From the NCBI GenBank assembly GCA_028288315.1, contig JAQBNY010000129.1, forward strand, positions 1 to 5,762: a stretch of 5,762 nt of DNA, written 5' to 3'. The translations under genes were made by a program, and so were the position numbers. The notes beneath the pieces are model-generated. The model was not told where the DNA came from and did no database searches. It worked only from the letters and a program-made list of their open reading frames with translations. Of this stretch, positions 4,837-5,762 are shown one piece after another; the first letter of the stretch is position 1, and each line of letters begins with the position of its first letter. Origin of the DNA: Mucilaginibacter sp. Lineage in GTDB: Bacteria; Bacteroidota; Bacteroidia; Sphingobacteriales; Sphingobacteriaceae.

Positions 4837-5762
4837 TTACGCCTCTACATTCTGCCCAATTAAATGTTTAGCTACCAAATATTCTGCTATCTGCACAGCA
4901 TTGGTTGCTGCGCCTTTACGCAGGTTATCAGCTACTATCCAGCAGTTAAGGGTTTTGTCCTGGCTTTCATCACGGCGTATGCGGCCTACAAATACTTCGT
5001 CTTTATCATGCGCATCAAGCGGCATTGGGTATTTTAAGTTAGCTACATCATCAACCACAACAATACCCGGTGAGTTAGCTAATAGCTCCCTTACTTCTGC
5101 AACGTCAAAATCATTAAAAAACTCAATGTTTACAGATTCCGAATGGCCGCCCATTACCGGGATACGTACAGTAGTTGCCGTAACACGGATGCTGTCATCG
5201 CCCATTATCTTGTTGGTTTCCTTAACCATTTTCATCTCTTCTTTGGTGTAACCGTTATCAGTAAATACATCAATATGAGGTAAAACGTTTAAGTCAATAG
5301 TATATGGGTATGCTTTTGGTCCGTCAATACCTTTACGCTCATTAAATAACTGATCTACCGCCTTTACGCCAGTACCTGTTACCGATTGGTAGGTAGATAC
5401 GACCACGCGTTTAATTTTATATTTATCGTGCAGCGGCTTTAAGGCCACCACCATTTGTATGGTTGAGCAATTTGGATTAGCAATGATCTTATCATCAGCA
5501 GTAAGCACATTGGCATTCACTTCGGGCACTATCAATTTTTTGGTAGGGTCCATGCGCCAGGCCGATGAATTGTCAATTACTGTTGTACCCGCTTGGGCAA
5601 ACAGGGGAGCCTGCTCTAAAGAAGCGCTGCCACCGGCAGAGAACAGGGCAACATCAGGCTTTTGTTTAATCGCATCCTCAACAGAAACCACCTTATACTG
5701 CTTACCCTTATAAGTAATTTCTTTACCAATACTTTTTGCGGAAGCTACGGGGATCAATTCTG
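4837..5762 (-). CDS. asd: Aspartate-semialdehyde dehydrogenase, N-terminus outside window
   Basis: This enzyme reduces aspartyl phosphate to aspartate semialdehyde with NADPH, the branch-point step to diaminopimelate/lysine, threonine and methionine. Numbering from the Leu codon at 5755-5757, the catalytic cysteine is C97 in NPNCSTIQ (94-101), the substrate/phosphate-binding block is STYQSVTGTG (121-130), the general base is H205 in GGHSES (204-209), and the C-terminal helix holds DNLRKGAATNAVQIAEYL (277-294). The frame stays open to the right edge: upstream of IPVASAKS it reads Glu-Leu, as expected inside the protein, so the TTG at 5757 is not the start. About 25-30 residues, including the NADP-binding GATGxVG loop, lie beyond the window. 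The visible 306 residues plus that segment give a normal family length. The stop is TAA at 4837-4839 and a strong terminator follows at once, so asd is the last gene of its transcript. Confidence 0.95.
   Translation of the reverse strand, partial: ELIPVASAKSIGKEITYKGKQYKVVSVEDAIKQKPDVALFSAGGSASLEQAPLFAQAGTTVIDNSSAWRMDPTKKLIVPEVNANVLTADDKIIANPNCSTIQMVVALKPLHDKYKIKRVVVSTYQSVTGTGVKAVDQLFNERKGIDGPKAYPYTIDLNVLPHIDVFTDNGYTKEEMKMVKETNKIMGDDSIRVTATTVRIPVMGGHSESVNIEFFNDFDVAEVRELLANSPGIVVVDDVANLKYPMPLDAHDKDEVFVGRIRRDESQDKTLNCWIVADNLRKGAATNAVQIAEYLVAKHLIGQNVEA

Noticed and set aside
4901..5713. Two + strand open frames (4901-5251 and 5459-5713).
   Set aside because: Both are antisense to conserved asd coding sequence and show Ser/Thr-rich shadow composition without recognisable domains.
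5755..5757. TTG as the start codon of asd.
   Set aside because: The frame continues upstream to the window edge with the Glu expected before LIPVASAKS, and the NADP-binding N-terminus is missing, so the codon is an internal leucine.

Overview
The window looks like a chromosomal segment of a Bacteroidota bacterium, most likely from the Sphingobacteriaceae (Pedobacter/Mucilaginibacter type). This is an inference from three things: the style of the housekeeping proteins (a C-terminal ferrochelatase fragment, a CrtI/CrtD-type carotenoid desaturase with the FDAGPSLLTMP signature, an aspartate-semialdehyde dehydrogenase with NPNCSTIQ); AT-rich gaps between genes; and the four visible start codons, none of which has a recognisable Shine-Dalgarno sequence. 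No genus can be fixed without a database search.

Layout from left to right: (1) the 3' end of a ferrochelatase gene (hemH) on the + strand, running in from outside the window; (2) convergent with it, a minus-strand carotenoid desaturase (crtD/crtI family) with a GTG start; (3) a 129-base gap holding a strong intrinsic terminator hairpin and a possible crtD promoter/operator; (4) a minus-strand DJ-1/PfpI-family protein; (5) a minus-strand LysR-type regulator of the CysL/YeiE kind; (6) a minus-strand 443-codon gene of unrecognised family whose C-terminal half looks like a HEPN domain (YDLRSRVVH motif) and whose base composition is far more AT-rich than its neighbours; (7) an intrinsic terminator; (8) the minus-strand aspartate-semialdehyde dehydrogenase gene asd, cut by the right edge of the window. 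No tRNA, rRNA, CRISPR array, insertion sequence or integrase was seen, and no gene-free stretch exceeds 300 bases.

Two minus-strand terminators (about 4788-4819 behind asd and 1732-1766 behind the PfpI gene) enclose three co-directional genes, HEPN-like, lysR and pfpI-like, with gaps of 20 and 80 bases. They could form one transcription unit. The HEPN-like gene is the accessory element here: composition and its position between otherwise ordinary genes suggest horizontal acquisition, and HEPN proteins are commonly RNases in anti-phage or toxin systems, so it is the best candidate for an undescribed system. The remaining genes are ordinary metabolic or stress genes: haem synthesis, carotenoid modification, lysine/threonine/methionine and diaminopimelate synthesis, and protein/metabolite repair.
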